In this document: positions 1 to 7,610 of the stretch, piece by piece
Position numbering within the stretch: position 1 is the first letter of the stretch
How the letters are laid out: every line of letters begins with the position of its first letter
From: Ignavibacteriales bacterium
GTDB lineage: Bacteria > Bacteroidota > Ignavibacteria > Ignavibacteriales > Melioribacteraceae
Assembly: GCA_016929735.1 (NCBI GenBank)
Contig: JAFGID010000216.1
Span: 1 to 10,165, forward strand
Direction of reading: 5' to 3'
DNA length: 10,165 nt
Made by a program: the position numbers and the translations under genes
Notes under the pieces: model-generated
Told to the model about the DNA's origin: nothing
The model's input: the letters and a program-made list of their open reading frames with translations, nothing else
Databases searched by the model: none

Positions 1-907
1 CGAATGTGCAATTCCCATTTACATCAAAAGTATACATTGACTGCCAACTATTTACCCAGACAGCACCATCCCAATTTTCCCTTAATGCATGTATCATATT
101 ATTCTGAGTATCATAGGTATAGGTTACACGATATTTAACATCCCAAGTGCTGCCATTCCAAGCTTCACTTAATTCTGTCAGCATATTATCATTAATATCG
201 TAGGTATAAGTATAACGATAGAAATTTTCCCAAGTGCTGCCATCCCAAGTTTGACATAAATCTGTCAACATATTATTTTGCGTATCGTAGGTATAGGTAT
301 AAAGCCGGTAATTTACCCAGACAGAAATATCCCAATTTTCCTTTAAATCTGTCAACATATTATTCTGGGCATCATAGGTGTAAGTATTACGTAAGTTGTT
401 GACCCACTCTGCACCATTCCAATATTGATTTAATTCTGTTAGCATATTATTATTCCCATCGTAAGTATAAACATCACGCCCATTATTTTCCCATGCACTA
501 CCATCCCAATCTTGCGTTAAAAATGACAAAACATTACTGTTGGCATCATAAGTATATGTATCAATCGATGAATTCACCCAAACGCCACCAATCCATTCTT
601 CGAATAATTCTTGCAACATATTATTTTGAGCGTCATAGGAAAATGTAGTACGCGACTTATTTTCCCATGCACTAGAATCCCACTCTTCTTTTAATTCTGT
701 CAACATATTACCAATAGCATCGTAGGTGTATGTAAAACGTGCATTGTTTATCCAAGCGCTTCCAACCCAATCCTCATTTAGATGTGTTAATATATTATTT
801 TGAGCATCGTAGGTGTAGGTGTTACGCCACGCGTTAATATAATCACTACCGTCCCATTCTTCTTGCAATTCAGTCAATATGTTGCCGATTGCATCATAAG
901 TATAAGT
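1..907 (-). repeat. Tandem 87-bp coding repeats (ten full units plus a partial one)
   Basis: Within the secreted repeat gene, an 87-bp unit (29 codons) recurs without any insertion or deletion. Units start on the minus strand at 907, 820, 733, 646, 559, 472, 385, 298, 211 and 124, and a partial unit starts at 37. The DNA copies are diverged: the best-kept stretch encodes YTYDAxxN, read on the plus strand as variants of gcatcataggtgtaagt. The protein pattern is better conserved than the DNA, so the array appears to be held by selection on the protein and is not a recent DNA amplification. The second and fourth units share AQNN and the first and third share AIGN, hinting that a two-unit block was duplicated early. 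Confidence 0.9.
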
Positions 908-1162
908 TTGTCGTCTGTCTTTAATATTTATAAGTATTTCAGTCGGCACATAAAAAATGCTTGAAGTTTCTCTATGCAATTTTTTTTCTGGTATAAATTC
1001 TTTAATTCCAAATTTTTCTGTTAAACTCTTATTTGAACTTAATTTTTCTTTGTGTGAATCGCGGGAACTGGACCTGTCTGTTCGGTTAGGCGTTTGTGGT
1101 TGAGCGTTAATGATGAATGACAATAAAAGAAATGCTGCGATTGTAATAGATGTTTTTTTCAT
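1..1162 (-). CDS. Secreted YTYD/W-repeat protein, N-terminal part (C-terminus beyond the left edge)
   Basis: 387 codons are visible from ATG at 1162-1160, and the frame is still open at base 1. The start is supported by AGGAGG (1167-1172) four bases upstream. Residues 1-21 form a signal peptide (MKKTSITIAAFLLLSFIINA, then Q), so the product is exported. Residues about 22-85 are a charged, non-repetitive linker. From residue 86 there are ten units of exactly 29 residues, with consensus TYTYDAxxNxLTxLxxxW, then xGSxWxNxxRx. Tyr4, Asp5, Asn9, Leu14 and Trp18 of the unit are invariant, and Trp23 is kept in nine of ten. An eleventh unit begins at residue 376. The units resemble the YD-type repeats found in secreted and cell-surface proteins of Bacteroidota. 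Such proteins commonly end in a T9SS sorting domain, which here would lie outside the window. An extracellular, structural or adhesive role is inference. No catalytic motif is visible. Confidence 0.85.
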   Translation of the reverse strand, partial: MKKTSITIAAFLLLSFIINAQPQTPNRTDRSSSRDSHKEKLSSNKSLTEKFGIKEFIPEKKLHRETSSIFYVPTEILINIKDRRQTYTYDAIGNILTELQEEWDGSDYINAWRNTYTYDAQNNILTHLNEDWVGSAWINNARFTYTYDAIGNMLTELKEEWDSSAWENKSRTTFSYDAQNNMLQELFEEWIGGVWVNSSIDTYTYDANSNVLSFLTQDWDGSAWENNGRDVYTYDGNNNMLTELNQYWNGAEWVNNLRNTYTYDAQNNMLTDLKENWDISVWVNYRLYTYTYDTQNNMLTDLCQTWDGSTWENFYRYTYTYDINDNMLTELSEAWNGSTWDVKYRVTYTYDTQNNMIHALRENWDGAVWVNSWQSMYTFDVNGNCTF

Positions 1163-1478
1163 AATTCCTCCTACAAATATTTACTTAACTTTATACAATA
1201 ATTAAATCAAAATATTTTGTCTTTAAGAGAATAAAGTGAGTGGAAGTAGGAATTAAGGTATTAGAATTTAAAAGTTAATTAGTTTCTCGGAAATTTACTA
1301 TTATCTATTTTATTGTAACTGAAAATTAAAAAAAATATAGTAATAATCAAAGACTTTATTTTCAAGATAAGAAAGTTATTGCCTGAGTTTTAACAACTTT
1401 TTAATTTAATCAAACCACCTTTAAAAAATAATTATTAAAGCAATGAAAGATTAAAAACAGTTTAGTGAAATGTTATAT
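1163..1478. other. Gene-free gap of 316 bp between two minus-strand genes
   Basis: No coding frame or RNA gene is recognisable in this very AT-rich stretch. It should hold the 3' untranslated region of the SpoIID-like gene and the promoter and leader of the repeat gene. On the minus strand the best sigma-70-like candidate is TTGAAA (1365-1360), a 17-bp spacer, then TACTAT (1342-1337), which would leave a leader of about 170 nt. A TATAAA box closer to the start has no matching -35 element. Near the end of the SpoIID-like gene there is a weak inverted repeat, CTTTAA (1419-1424) and TTAAAG (1435-1440), but no T-run follows it, so I do not call a terminator. Confidence 0.4.
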
Positions 1479-2783
1479 TTAATATACTTTTTTTATTTCT
1501 GTATCGCGATAATAATGCTGTAATATCTCCACATAATTTTGTCCTTCAAATGCTCTTGCAATTGCTCCTGACTGGCACATACCGACTCCGTGTCCCCAAC
1601 CGGCTCCATTGAAAATATAAACCTCACCTAAAGTATCTGTTGTTACTTTCTCAAAAATGAAACAAGAACTTCGCAAAGGGGGATTGCGAATTTTTCTAAC
1701 CTCCAACTCTGAATTTAATTGTAATTCACCATCAGTTCCAATGACTTTTGCTTTTATTATTCTACCTGAATTGCCTCTTTCTAAAATTATAATATCTTTC
1801 AATTTTCCTATAGGTGTTATTTCATTCAAATTATTTGTCAACTCTTGACTACTAAGTTCAACTTGCCATCTAAAATTTGTTCTGCTGAACTCAGGCAATT
1901 CAGGATGAAATTCCGGATTACAAAAGACATCAGGACTACTTTCAATCCATTCTTTGGTATTTATTTTTGGATTTATTTGTATCTCAGTGTCAGAATCAAA
2001 ATGCGAAGACCAGTAAGGAACCGGACCGGAACGTTCAGGCCAGACATTCTCAACATTTTCTGACATACCCCCACAATTTGAAGCATAATAGGCAGCAAGT
2101 ACTTTATCACCATAGAAAAGACATTGACCTTTAGTTTCTTCGATTGCTTTCTTTATCATAGGAGTTATTCTTCCATTTCCAGCAAATACCTGGCACTCAA
2201 CATCTGCACAAATATCGTAATAATCACCTCTGTATTTGCCTGAGATTAAAGCTTCAACAATTTCTGAACGAGCTGCAATAGTTTGTGCCTTCAATGCTTC
2301 TAAAGGAGAATCTACACCAATTTCGTAAGGAACAACACCATATAGATAAGTTTCGAGCGGTAAAATTACAATAACATCAAATAAATTATTTTCGTTGATT
2401 CGGATTTCTATATCACCTTCGTAGATTCTATCTTCTAAACCACCCCACCACCAACCAATCCCAAAAGGAACATTTTTAATTGTTAAAGTCGTGTTTGGAA
2501 GGGTACTTTTCAAACGAATATTATCAAATGCTTGATGCATGATTTGATGATTGTATTCTGCAAGAATAAATATATTATTAATTGATAACGATAAAGTGTC
2601 ACCGTTACCGAAAAAAACACCATCATTTAATTTCCATTCATCGTTAAAAATTATTTCAAGAGTATCTAAAGTATAGATAATTCTGACTTTGACTAAAGGT
2701 TCATCAGTGAAAAGAAATTGAGCATTTATAGTGTAAAAAGTTAGAAAGGTAATGCATAAAATTAATGTGAAAAATTTTCTCAT
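1479..2783 (-). CDS. Exported SpoIID/LytB-family protein, probable peptidoglycan lytic transglycosylase
   Basis: 434 residues. A signal peptide (1-20, MRKFFTLILCITFLTFYTIN, then AQ) sends it to the periplasm. SpoIID-family enzymes cut glycan strands from which amidases have already removed the stem peptides. The SpoIID core starts near residue 135. The motif VVPYE places the expected catalytic glutamate at Glu154, followed by SPLEALKAQTIAARSE (159-174). DICADVECQVFAG (190-202) has two cysteines, Cys192 and Cys197, where zinc-binding members of the family have theirs. SNCGGMSENVENVW (235-248) and GAGWGHGVGMCQSGA (393-407) are the remaining signature blocks. The first 130 residues are a less conserved beta-rich lead-in. 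The start has AGGA eight bases upstream. It is transcribed away from the helicase-amidase operon, which encodes a matching amidase. The organism need not sporulate: the family is widespread outside Firmicutes. Family assignment is firm; activity is inferred. Confidence 0.9.
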   Translation of the reverse strand: MRKFFTLILCITFLTFYTINAQFLFTDEPLVKVRIIYTLDTLEIIFNDEWKLNDGVFFGNGDTLSLSINNIFILAEYNHQIMHQAFDNIRLKSTLPNTTLTIKNVPFGIGWWWGGLEDRIYEGDIEIRINENNLFDVIVILPLETYLYGVVPYEIGVDSPLEALKAQTIAARSEIVEALISGKYRGDYYDICADVECQVFAGNGRITPMIKKAIEETKGQCLFYGDKVLAAYYASNCGGMSENVENVWPERSGPVPYWSSHFDSDTEIQINPKINTKEWIESSPDVFCNPEFHPELPEFSRTNFRWQVELSSQELTNNLNEITPIGKLKDIIILERGNSGRIIKAKVIGTDGELQLNSELEVRKIRNPPLRSSCFIFEKVTTDTLGEVYIFNGAGWGHGVGMCQSGAIARAFEGQNYVEILQHYYRDTEIKKVY

Positions 2784-2800
2784 TACATTTTTCCTATTTA

Positions 2801-2828
2801 ATAATAAAATTTAATTTCTACATTGCAA
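2801..2828 (-). promoter_or_regulatory. Candidate promoter of the SpoIID-like gene
   Basis: On the minus strand, TTGCAA (2828-2823) and TATTAT (2806-2801) are separated by 16 bp and lie about 18 bases upstream of the ATG. They match the sigma-70 consensus at 4 of 6 and 5 of 6 positions. The -35 box overlaps a small inverted repeat, TTGCA-AATA-TGCAA (2823-2836). In such AT-rich DNA this could be chance. Confidence 0.3.
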
Positions 2829-2921
2829 ATATGCAAATTATTGGTAAATCGTAGGTATAAATTTTCAATGATTTTATGCAATACTGGTTTGTAACTAAAC
2901 TTTGAAAATATTATTTTAATT

Positions 2922-2942
2922 ACAAATAAAATATTTATTTGT
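2922..2942. repeat. Perfect 9-bp inverted repeat just before the helicase start
   Basis: ACAAATAAA (2922-2930) and TTTATTTGT (2934-2942) are perfect reverse complements around a 3-bp ATA centre. The element ends 13 bases before the helicase ATG, where a ribosome binding site would be expected, and no Shine-Dalgarno sequence is seen there. It could be an operator, a weak leader hairpin, or chance in AT-rich DNA. Confidence 0.35.
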
Positions 2943-2955
2943 AGCTTTAATTAAA

Positions 2956-5900
2956 ATGAGTGAAATACAAAAGGAAAAATTAACATCACACCAAAAAGCA
3001 GCATTAAATTATAAAAAACATATTTCTTTAACTGCGAATGCCGGTTCAGGAAAAACATTTGTACTTTCAAAAAGATATGTTGAAATTGCACTAAACGAAA
3101 ATTTACCCTTAAGGAATCTTGTTGCAATTACATTTACCGATAAAGCAGCTGGAGAATTATATAAAAAGATTACGAAAGAAATTGACGATAAATTAAATGA
3201 AACTCAAGACCTCCCAACGATAAACAGATTAGAAAGAATACGAAAAGAACTGGTATCAGCAAATATTTCAACAATTCATTCTTTCTGCCATGATATACTT
3301 AAAGAATTTTCAACAGAAGCGGAGATTGATGCTAACTTTCAATTTGTTGACAAACTGATGATTGATGAATTGATAGATGTAAGTCTTGAAGAATATTTTG
3401 ACTCTATATTAAAATCAGATAATTCAGAAGACTTAAAATATTTGATACGTGTGGTTGGTTCTTTAAAAAGAACAAAAGAAAAATTAAAATCTTTGCTGGG
3501 AAGCAGGAAAAATATTTTACATACAATAGAAAAACTATACTCTCGGGAAGAAGGAGCAATTGCTGATTTTTACGATAAATTGTTCTTAGAAAAGTTGGAG
3601 TCGTTATTCAAAGAAAAAATTAATTCTATAATTGATGATATTAATAAAATAAATGAACTAGCAATTTCTACAAATATAAATTGTGAGAAAGGAGTTGAGA
3701 TATCCCGGCTATTAACCGAAATAGAAAAAGAAAAAGATATATTGAAAAGGTTTTCATTCATAAAAATAATAGAAAAGAATATACTTACTCCTTCTAATCA
3801 TACAGTATGTAAGAATGATTATCTCAAGACCAAGGAGCAAGCGCCGGTTATAGATGAGATTTCAAGAGTTGAAGATTTTTTTGAAGAAATACGTAGTATC
3901 GAAATTAATGAGGACATTAAAGAGATAAACAAAGAATTGGCCAAGTTTTCAAAAGTATGTGCTACTATTTTTAGTGATATTAATTTGTTAGTTGAAGAGA
4001 AAAAGAGAACTAACGGATTTATTGATTATGAAGATATGCTTATCCTTGCAGAGAAGATAATTTCTATTGAAGATGTAAAAAATTATCTGAGTTCAAAATA
4101 CAATTATATTATGATAGATGAATATCAGGATACAAACGAAATTCAGTATAACATTTTTATCCCGCTATTAGATAATTTCAAGAAAAATAATTTGTTCGTT
4201 GTTGGTGACGAAAAGCAGAGCATCTATAGATTCAGGGATGCCGAGTTAGAAATATTTAACACGACAAAATCAAAACTGAAAGGACTCGAAGCTCAAGCAG
4301 AAATTTTATCTTTGCCACATAGTTTTAGGATGTCTCCTCCAATAGCTGGATTTGTGAATTTCGTTTTCTCCCAAATATTCAAGGAAGCAAATCCAGAATT
4401 TAATGAAGTTGAATATAGTGAATTAATATGTACCAAGTCAGAGGATGATTTTGGAGAGATACAATTTTTAATGTCAAAGGAAAACTCCCAGAGTGAAAGC
4501 GAGTTAACTGCTTTAAAAATTCTGGATTTGATTAACAACAAAAAATGTGATTTTAAAGATGTAGCAATTCTTTGCAGAAAACGAATATATTTTTCTGAAT
4601 TAGAAGATACTTTTACCAAGAATAGAATTCCTTATTCGATTTTGGGAGGGCGAGGTTTTTTTCAACAGCAATTTGTCTATGACATTTACAACTACATTTC
4701 GTTCTTACTTAATAATAATGATGATATTGCATTGGTTGGAATTTTACGCGCACCATTTTATTTCTTGTCGGATTCTGAGATTGCCTTTATCTCATCTTCT
4801 TCAGGAAATTCATTTTATGATAAGATTAATAAAATTGCTAATAATAATAATCGCTATAAAAAAGTTGTTAAATTATTAGAACATCATATTATTTTAGCAA
4901 GGACAACGGAATTAAATTTTTTGGTTAGAAAAATATTAACTGACACAGGATATCTTGGGGTTGTTTCAGCTACAAATAAAAGCAGGCAGGATTTAGTCAA
5001 CATAGACAAATTAATTAATATTTCAAATGAATTTTCTAAAAAAAGTTTTAAATCACCTTACGATTTTCAAATATTCTTGAAGGGATTGATAACTAAATAC
5101 GAGGAAGAAGGACAGGCTGATGTCAATGAAGATTTAAATACTGTAAATATTATGACTATTCATCAAGCAAAAGGACTTGAATTTAAAGTTGTATTTCTGT
5201 ACAAATCTAATTCTTTACCTCAAAAAGAAGCTTTCAAGAAAAGTGAAATCACATTTAATAAAGAATTTGGTTTTCTTTCAAAAGTACCTCTCAATGCAAG
5301 ATTTACTGATAAATTTGTTTTACCACCAATCGCATTTATTAGCAATTATATAGAAAACAAAAAATCTATTGCTGAAGAGAAACGATTACTCTATGTAGCA
5401 CTCACACGGGCTATTGAATATTTATTTATCACAGCAAAAATTGATAAGAACAGAAAAATTGAAACGGATAGTTTCTTAAAAAGTTTAAATGATACTTTGA
5501 ATTTGAATTTTGGTGAAAGCGAGCAGGTAATTTATACCAAACTGGATTTTATGGAGCTGAACGCAAAAGAAGAAAAGATTTACTCAAATGATATGACAAT
5601 ACCTATTAAAATGGTTTATCAAATTGAAGATAGGATAATTGATATAATTGAAGAAACAGAAGAAAATGCAAAAAGTTTTTTAATTGATGAATGTAATGAT
5701 ACAATAAAAAATGAAATTATCTCAGCAACGAAAATTTCAATTTATTCGCAGTGTCCCGTCAGATATCAATTGATTTATGAAATTGGATATTCTGCAATTT
5801 TCAGTATTGTAAAAAAATTCTATAACGATTATGAATTTAAATCAAACGAAGATGAAGAGATTCATCAATATTCTGATGTTAAGGGATTGGTAATTCATTA

Positions 5901-6507
5901 TATTCTTGAGAAAAATATTGATTTTGAAAACTTAAATGAAAAAGTGAATTCACAATTAAAAAGCAGATTAAAATACGCTCAAATATCAGAAAAGGATTTT
6001 TCAAAACTAAGAGATGATATCGTTAATCTATTGATGAGTTTTTCAAATTCCGGCACTTTTAGGGAATTGAAAAAAAATGAAAAATTTAAAAATGAATTTG
6101 AAGTTTATATCAAGAAAAATGACTTTTATTTATACGGAATAATTGACAAATTGATTTACAACGATGATAAAATCATAGTCGTAGATTATAAAACAGATGA
6201 TATCAAACAAAATGAAATAGAGGAAAGAGTGAGTAAATATTTAACTCAGTTAACTTTTTATTGTTATTTAATTAGTTGTTTATATCCAAAAATCAGTAAA
6301 TTTGAGATAAGAATAATTTTTATACATTATCCTGAACAAGTTTTTACAAAAGAAATATATCAAAGCGACTTATTGCAATTTGAAGCGAATATTATTAAAA
6401 TTGTTGGTGAAATCAGAAAGGGTATATTTGTTCCAAATTATGAATTCTGTAAAAATTGTTACTTTTATTTTGAAAACAAATGTGTAAAAGAGAGGAACAA
6501 GTTATGA
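2956..6507 (+). CDS. AddA/UvrD-type helicase fused to PD-(D/E)XK nuclease with iron-sulfur signature
   Basis: 1183 residues, probably cytoplasmic, expected to unwind and resect double-strand DNA ends for recombinational repair. All superfamily 1A motor motifs are present: Q-motif LTSHQ (9-13), Walker A ANAGSGKT (27-34), ITFTDKAAGEL (motif Ia), STIHSFC (Ib), DEYQDT (388-393), GDEKQSIYRFR (417-427), SFR (456-458), TIHQAKGLEF (734-743) and LLYVALTRA (811-819), so the ATPase should be active. The C-terminal RecB-family nuclease has His981, Asp1064 (GIIDK), Asp1077 and Lys1079 (VDYKT), and Gln1098 with Tyr1102. Cys933 (QCP) before the nuclease, plus Cys1165, Cys1168 and Cys1176 after it, form the four-cysteine pattern of AddB, Cas4 and Dna2 type 4Fe-4S nucleases. 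Length suits AddA (about 1100-1250). No addB lies next to it. The ATG has no clear Shine-Dalgarno sequence, but the Q-motif starts only eight residues in, so little room exists for another start. Family certain; partner and pathway inferred. Confidence 0.93.
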   Translation: MSEIQKEKLTSHQKAALNYKKHISLTANAGSGKTFVLSKRYVEIALNENLPLRNLVAITFTDKAAGELYKKITKEIDDKLNETQDLPTINRLERIRKELVSANISTIHSFCHDILKEFSTEAEIDANFQFVDKLMIDELIDVSLEEYFDSILKSDNSEDLKYLIRVVGSLKRTKEKLKSLLGSRKNILHTIEKLYSREEGAIADFYDKLFLEKLESLFKEKINSIIDDINKINELAISTNINCEKGVEISRLLTEIEKEKDILKRFSFIKIIEKNILTPSNHTVCKNDYLKTKEQAPVIDEISRVEDFFEEIRSIEINEDIKEINKELAKFSKVCATIFSDINLLVEEKKRTNGFIDYEDMLILAEKIISIEDVKNYLSSKYNYIMIDEYQDTNEIQYNIFIPLLDNFKKNNLFVVGDEKQSIYRFRDAELEIFNTTKSKLKGLEAQAEILSLPHSFRMSPPIAGFVNFVFSQIFKEANPEFNEVEYSELICTKSEDDFGEIQFLMSKENSQSESELTALKILDLINNKKCDFKDVAILCRKRIYFSELEDTFTKNRIPYSILGGRGFFQQQFVYDIYNYISFLLNNNDDIALVGILRAPFYFLSDSEIAFISSSSGNSFYDKINKIANNNNRYKKVVKLLEHHIILARTTELNFLVRKILTDTGYLGVVSATNKSRQDLVNIDKLINISNEFSKKSFKSPYDFQIFLKGLITKYEEEGQADVNEDLNTVNIMTIHQAKGLEFKVVFLYKSNSLPQKEAFKKSEITFNKEFGFLSKVPLNARFTDKFVLPPIAFISNYIENKKSIAEEKRLLYVALTRAIEYLFITAKIDKNRKIETDSFLKSLNDTLNLNFGESEQVIYTKLDFMELNAKEEKIYSNDMTIPIKMVYQIEDRIIDIIEETEENAKSFLIDECNDTIKNEIISATKISIYSQCPVRYQLIYEIGYSAIFSIVKKFYNDYEFKSNEDEEIHQYSDVKGLVIHYILEKNIDFENLNEKVNSQLKSRLKYAQISEKDFSKLRDDIVNLLMSFSNSGTFRELKKNEKFKNEFEVYIKKNDFYLYGIIDKLIYNDDKIIVVDYKTDDIKQNEIEERVSKYLTQLTFYCYLISCLYPKISKFEIRIIFIHYPEQVFTKEIYQSDLLQFEANIIKIVGEIRKGIFVPNYEFCKNCYFYFENKCVKERNKL
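6490..6496 (+). promoter_or_regulatory. Ribosome binding site fixing the amidase start inside the helicase gene
   Basis: GAGAGGA lies inside the last codons of the helicase gene, seven bases before the ATG at 6504. An in-frame ATG at 6480 exists, but it would put eight charged and polar residues (MCKREEQV) ahead of the lipoprotein signal and has no comparable site, so 6504 is preferred. The ATGA overlap suggests translational coupling. Confidence 0.75.
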
Positions 6508-7604
6508 AAAAAAATTATATCTATTTGTCTGTATTTATTGCATTTTTTATTTTTTTTGGATGCACAATCCCAGAACAGCAAACTACAACAACAGAAACGA
6601 CCGAAACAACACAAAACGTTTATCACGTTACTTACAAAAAAGTTGAGAATGCTTATTATGAGTTACCTCCCGAATTAAATGACATAGAAGCAAGGAACAA
6701 GGAAATAAATGAATTTGCTCCTTACTTGAGAGGTAAAAGAATTTTTATTGATCCGGGTCACGGTGGAGATGACAGAAAAAATAAAAGCTATACGGGCAAA
6801 ATTGTAGAAGCGGATGTTAATCTTCGTGTAGCATTGAACCTTCGTGATTTTTTAATTCAAGCAGGCGCAACGATTATTATGTCAAGGGTTTCGGATCAGA
6901 CTGTTGATTTAAAGTATCGCTCAATAATGGCAAATAACAACAATGTTGATTTGTTCATCAGCATTCATCATAATGCAGTTCCAAATATTACAAGAAGTTG
7001 GATGAATTACACAAGTACTTATTATCATGCTAAACCGGGAAATTGGGAATATGAACCAAACGAAAAGGATGTTGCCAGATTTATTCAGAGGGATTTAGCA
7101 TTCTTTATGGGAAATTCAGGAGGACTAGGTTCATTTGATGGTACATATTCAGATTATGATATTTATCCCGGTGATGGATTCTCTGTCCTGCGCGAGACAA
7201 ATGCTCCAGCCGTTCTTGTTGAATGTGCTTTTCATACAAATTCAATGGAAGAGGCAAGATTAGGAATTGAAGAATTTAACCGCTTACAAGCATGGGGCAT
7301 ATTCAGAGGACTTGGAAGATATTACCGAGCCGGTATTCCAACTATAGAATTTAGCTACCAATCGCCCCGAAATAAAGGAATAGTTGATTTCCAATTTAAA
7401 ATATCAGATAAAAATGGAATAGATACAAAATCTATCGAAGTATATTTAAATAAAATTATAATACCGCATACATTCATTCCTGAACTTGACCAATTGAATT
7501 TTTCTGTGTACGTTCAACCGGGTGAATACGAAATAAGAATAATTACTGCGAACAAAAATGGGAATCATGCATTACCTTATTATAAAAAACTCATTATAAA
7601 TTGA
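6504..7604 (+). CDS. Lipoprotein N-acetylmuramoyl-L-alanine amidase (Amidase_3 family)
   Basis: 366 residues from the chosen ATG. It cleaves the amide bond between N-acetylmuramic acid and the stem peptide in peptidoglycan. Residues 1-20 form a lipoprotein signal ending FFGC, with Cys20 as the lipidated residue; the Phe at -3 is slightly unusual. A Thr/Glu-rich linker follows (about 26-36). The catalytic domain (about 78-272) shows zinc ligands His86 (IDPGHGG), Glu102 (KIVEADVNL) and His155 (SIHHNA), plus the catalytic Glu240 (LVECAFHTN), so it should be active. Residues about 275-366 look like a small beta-sandwich (Ig-like) domain of unknown role. Its ATG overlaps the helicase stop as ATGA, and the next gene follows after 6 bp. 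The divergent SpoIID-like enzyme would act on its product. Family is firm; membrane placement and partnership are inferred. Confidence 0.92.
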   Translation: MKKNYIYLSVFIAFFIFFGCTIPEQQTTTTETTETTQNVYHVTYKKVENAYYELPPELNDIEARNKEINEFAPYLRGKRIFIDPGHGGDDRKNKSYTGKIVEADVNLRVALNLRDFLIQAGATIIMSRVSDQTVDLKYRSIMANNNNVDLFISIHHNAVPNITRSWMNYTSTYYHAKPGNWEYEPNEKDVARFIQRDLAFFMGNSGGLGSFDGTYSDYDIYPGDGFSVLRETNAPAVLVECAFHTNSMEEARLGIEEFNRLQAWGIFRGLGRYYRAGIPTIEFSYQSPRNKGIVDFQFKISDKNGIDTKSIEVYLNKIIIPHTFIPELDQLNFSVYVQPGEYEIRIITANKNGNHALPYYKKLIIN

Positions 7605-7610
7605 GGGAAC

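Noticed and set aside
1..907. Regularly spaced repeats that could suggest a CRISPR array or satellite DNA
   Set aside because: The period is 87 bp, there are no conserved repeat and unique spacer blocks, and the frame stays open throughout with a conserved protein pattern, so it is a coding repeat.
1419..1440. Inverted repeat CTTTAA...TTAAAG as a terminator of the SpoIID-like gene
   Set aside because: The stem is only six AT-rich base pairs and no T-run follows on the minus strand.
4293..4619. Open frame of 108 codons on the minus strand inside the helicase gene
   Set aside because: It lies wholly within a strongly conserved coding frame spanning motifs IV and beyond, has no ribosome binding site that I can see, and no recognisable product.
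5740..6507. Cas4-like four-cysteine nuclease signature hinting at CRISPR adaptation
   Set aside because: The nuclease is continuous with an AddA-type helicase in one frame, and there are no cas genes or arrays nearby.
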